DNA from: Nitrospirillum viridazoti CBAmc
Lineage (GTDB): Bacteria; Pseudomonadota; Alphaproteobacteria; Azospirillales; Azospirillaceae
Direction of reading: 5' to 3'
NCBI RefSeq assembly: GCF_000730165.1
Contig: NZ_CP022110.1
Location: forward strand, 1,247,501 to 1,311,500
Length of the DNA: 64,000 nucleotides
Shown: positions 63,590 through 64,000 of the stretch, in pieces
Position numbering within the stretch: the stretch's first letter is position 1
Layout: every line of letters begins with the position of its first letter
Notes under the pieces: generated by a model
The model's database searches: none
The model's input: the letters and a program-made list of their open reading frames with translations, nothing else
Told to the model about the DNA's origin: nothing
Translations under genes and position numbers: made by a program

Positions 63590-64000
63590 TCAGTGCCCGC
63601 CCAACAGCACCACCCCGGTCTCCTCCGTCCTCGCGTGTTCCAGCTCTGCCAGGGCCGCGTCGATGTCGTGTGGCGGGGCCATGAAGCGGCGGAAGACGCC
63701 GCCGGCCGCCGCGGCCAGCGGCGTTGTGGCGTCGCGGTCGAAGTAGGCGGCGAACCCGGCCGCCTCCTCCAGCACCTGGCGCCCCGCGTTCTCGAAGAAG
63801 GTGCCGGCGCCCGCCGATGCGGACCCCGTCTCCCCCTGCCCATCGCGCAGCGGTGACACCATGGCGAGATCGGTGTTGAAGCGGTCCAGTTCCGCCGTCT
63901 CCGCTAGGAAGCGCACGAAGCGCTGAACCTCGGGCCGCGCGGCCGCCCGGGGCGCCACCACCAGCACGTCCTGCGGCACGTCCTCGTAGCGGGGCATGCC
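63590..64000 (-). CDS. probable ABC transporter solute-binding protein (C-terminal part)
   Basis: The reading frame runs out of the right edge, so only about the last 136 residues are visible. They contain helices RPEVQRFVRFLAETAELDRF, LEEAAGFAAYFDRDATTPLA and DIDAALAELEHARTE, the pattern of the C-terminal lobe of family-1 (carbohydrate-type) extracellular solute-binding proteins. The VLVVAPRAAARPEV stretch fits their late strand. The assignment is tentative and the ligand unknown. Confidence 0.5.
   Translation of the reverse strand, partial: GMPRYEDVPQDVLVVAPRAAARPEVQRFVRFLAETAELDRFNTDLAMVSPLRDGQGETGSASAGAGTFFENAGRQVLEEAAGFAAYFDRDATTPLAAAAGGVFRRFMAPPHDIDAALAELEHARTEETGVVLLGGH

Overview
The window is GC-rich, densely packed chromosomal DNA from a flagellated alphaproteobacterium, probably of the Rhodospirillales/Azospirillaceae type. 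That placement is an inference from several signs: cckA directly follows flhB; fliM is followed by DUF6468 and motE genes; the LexA-type boxes read GTTC-N7-GTTC or its complement; and there is a large chemotaxis and flagellar repertoire. No rRNA, tRNA, CRISPR array or insertion sequence was recognised.

Layout. Positions 1-12.8 kb hold metabolic and small genes: the end of an adenosine deaminase, an MmgE/PrpD protein, a VIT/DUF2135 envelope protein, an SDR gene divergent from an HxlR regulator, an NTF2-like protein, an ArsC-like protein, a 64-aa membrane protein preceded by two SOS-type boxes, a repeat-rich HTH protein, and fructokinase. Positions 12.9-19.2 kb hold an OmpA-family porin with a folded leader, two divergent NarL-type regulators, a CheZ, rlmJ and a lytic transglycosylase. 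Positions 19.6-30.9 kb hold a TPR-methyltransferase, lrgAB, a MarR regulator divergent from a serine hydrolase, a DEAD-box helicase, prfC, a flavin amine oxidase and a VOC protein.

Flagellar region, 31-50.6 kb. One block runs fliL, fliM, a DUF6468 gene broken at a G7 tract, motE, a second cheZ, two MotB-like genes and a 1152-aa TPR protein. It is followed by a lower-GC islet of two STY0301-family genes and one BPSL0067-family gene that looks horizontally acquired and resembles an effector/immunity set. Then come a leftward group (FlhB-C-like, small helical protein, fliO, fliP) and a rightward group (flgB, flgC, fliE, fliQ, fliR, flhB, cckA). Good sigma-54 promoter matches lie before fliM and flgB, and a weaker one lies before the fliO/fliP group.

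Positions 50.6-64 kb hold recA with a LexA-like promoter box, several small hypothetical genes, alaS, a MoxR-type ATPase without its usual VWA partner, two secreted unknowns, an AT-rich gap, two methyl-accepting chemotaxis proteins, and the end of a probable solute-binding protein.

The most novel signal is a roughly 100-nt element present once before recA and once before the MoxR gene. Its loops are identical, while all three stems carry paired compensatory changes. That pattern indicates a conserved structured RNA, or a mobile palindromic element, that I cannot match to a family I know.
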